Shown here: positions 63,689-64,000 of the stretch, piece after piece
Layout: the number at the start of each line of letters is the position of its first letter
Numbering within the stretch: the stretch's first letter is position 1
Notes under the pieces: generated by a model
The model's database searches: none
The model's input: only the letters and a program-made list of their open reading frames with translations
Told to the model about the DNA's origin: nothing
DNA from: Arthrobacter sp. ISL-28
GTDB taxonomy: Bacteria > Actinomycetota > Actinomycetes > Actinomycetales > Micrococcaceae
Assembly: GCF_018613875.1 (NCBI RefSeq)
Contig: NZ_JAGGPJ010000015.1
Span: 1-64,000 of the forward strand
DNA length: 64,000 nt
Direction: 5' to 3'
Position numbers and translations under genes: made by a program

Positions 63689-64000
63689 CTAAATCTCGTA
63701 GTCGAGCGGCATGGGCTGGCCGTACGCGCCGGAATGGTAGAGCAGCGGTGCTCCGTCCTCGCCAACCTGGCCTTCCACCACTTCCACTACAACCACCGCA
63801 TTGTTCTCGAAGGAAAGCCGCATCTGGATCTTGCCGATCAGCCAGCCGGAAACATCCTTGAGGATGGGCACCTCGTAGGGTCCGAGGGCCCAGTGGTCCC
63901 CGCTGAAGCGCTCCTTGGTGCGGGCGAAACGGTCAGCCAGCTCCTGGTTTTCCAGGCCCAGCATGTGCACGCCGATGTACGTGGTGTTGGCCACAGCGGG
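63689..64000 (-). CDS. Flavin reductase-like protein, C-terminal part (runs off right edge)
   Basis: About 104 codons are visible, reading leftward from the window edge. The sequence (PAVANTTYIGVHMLGLENQE, ADRFARTKERFSG, VSGWLIGKIQMRLSFENNAVVVVEV and LLYHSGAYGQ) matches the C-terminal half of the flavin reductase-like (DIM6/NTAB) split-barrel family, with the usual ADRFA...DRF and H/Y segment near the end. Members reduce FMN or FAD with NAD(P)H, often for a monooxygenase partner. The N-terminal half and any partner lie outside the window. It converges on dnaE. Confidence 0.85.
   Translation of the reverse strand, partial: PAVANTTYIGVHMLGLENQELADRFARTKERFSGDHWALGPYEVPILKDVSGWLIGKIQMRLSFENNAVVVVEVVEGQVGEDGAPLLYHSGAYGQPMPLDYEI

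Overview
The window is 64 kb of gene-dense, high-GC chromosomal DNA. It comes from an actinobacterium of the Micrococcaceae, most probably Arthrobacter or Pseudarthrobacter. The reasons are the division/cell-wall cluster without ftsA or ddl but with sepF and divIVA/wag31, the gcvH-garA-ftsR-nuclease-merR string, the PASTA kinase next to an Rv2175c-like gene, frequent GTG/TTG starts, and a MurE whose specificity motif fits an L-lysine rather than a diaminopimelate peptidoglycan. I see no mobile element, CRISPR array or prophage; almost everything is core genome.

Layout. 1-5 kb: a propionate/dicarboxylate section with the start of a leftward prpD, its FCD-type GntR regulator, a CitA/CitB-like two-component system and a divergent DctA-type symporter. 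5-13 kb: a chromosome-maintenance operon (ParA-like ATPase, scpA, scpB, rluB, tyrA, cmk, plsC, der) followed by tRNA-Pro(GGG). 13.4-17.6 kb: an Fpg/Nei glycosylase, then gcvH, a GarA/OdhI FHA protein, FtsR, a bifunctional nuclease and a second MerR regulator. 17.7-30.2 kb: an orphan ParA/MinD ATPase, pyruvate carboxylase, a long-chain acyl-CoA ligase, a ROK glucokinase, a membrane protein, two tandem esterases, a second PlsC and class II DAHP synthase. 30.3-38.3 kb: a PASTA Ser/Thr kinase, a LysM/transglycosylase protein, an Rv2175c-like DNA-binding protein, a polyprenyl synthase, a lipoprotein, DNA polymerase IV and a DUF3040 membrane protein. 38.6-58.4 kb: the complete dcw cluster from mraZ to divIVA. 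58.4-64 kb: lspA, rluD, dnaE and a partial leftward flavin reductase.

How the genes work together. Much of the window serves growth and division: precursor synthesis (murE, F, D, G, C, mraY), septal synthesis (ftsI, ftsW, ftsL, ftsQ), the Z ring (ftsZ, sepF), polar growth (divIVA), chromosome condensation (scpAB, ParA) and replication (dnaE). Phospho-signalling sits beside it (PASTA kinase, FHA protein, Rv2175c-like protein). Central carbon metabolism (pyc, glk, aroG, gcvH) fills the gaps.

The main non-coding observations are these: a structured mraW-type leader between mraZ and rsmH with two mutually exclusive hairpins; an array of 10-bp-phased MraZ boxes on the mraZ promoter; an AACCTT/AAGGTT element shared by the upstream regions of ftsZ, the ParA-like gene and the second merR; 9-bp-phased GTTAC repeats upstream of the LysM gene; and palindromic operators upstream of gntR, pyc and fadD. 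I did not find a clearly novel multi-gene system. The strongest leads are regulatory.
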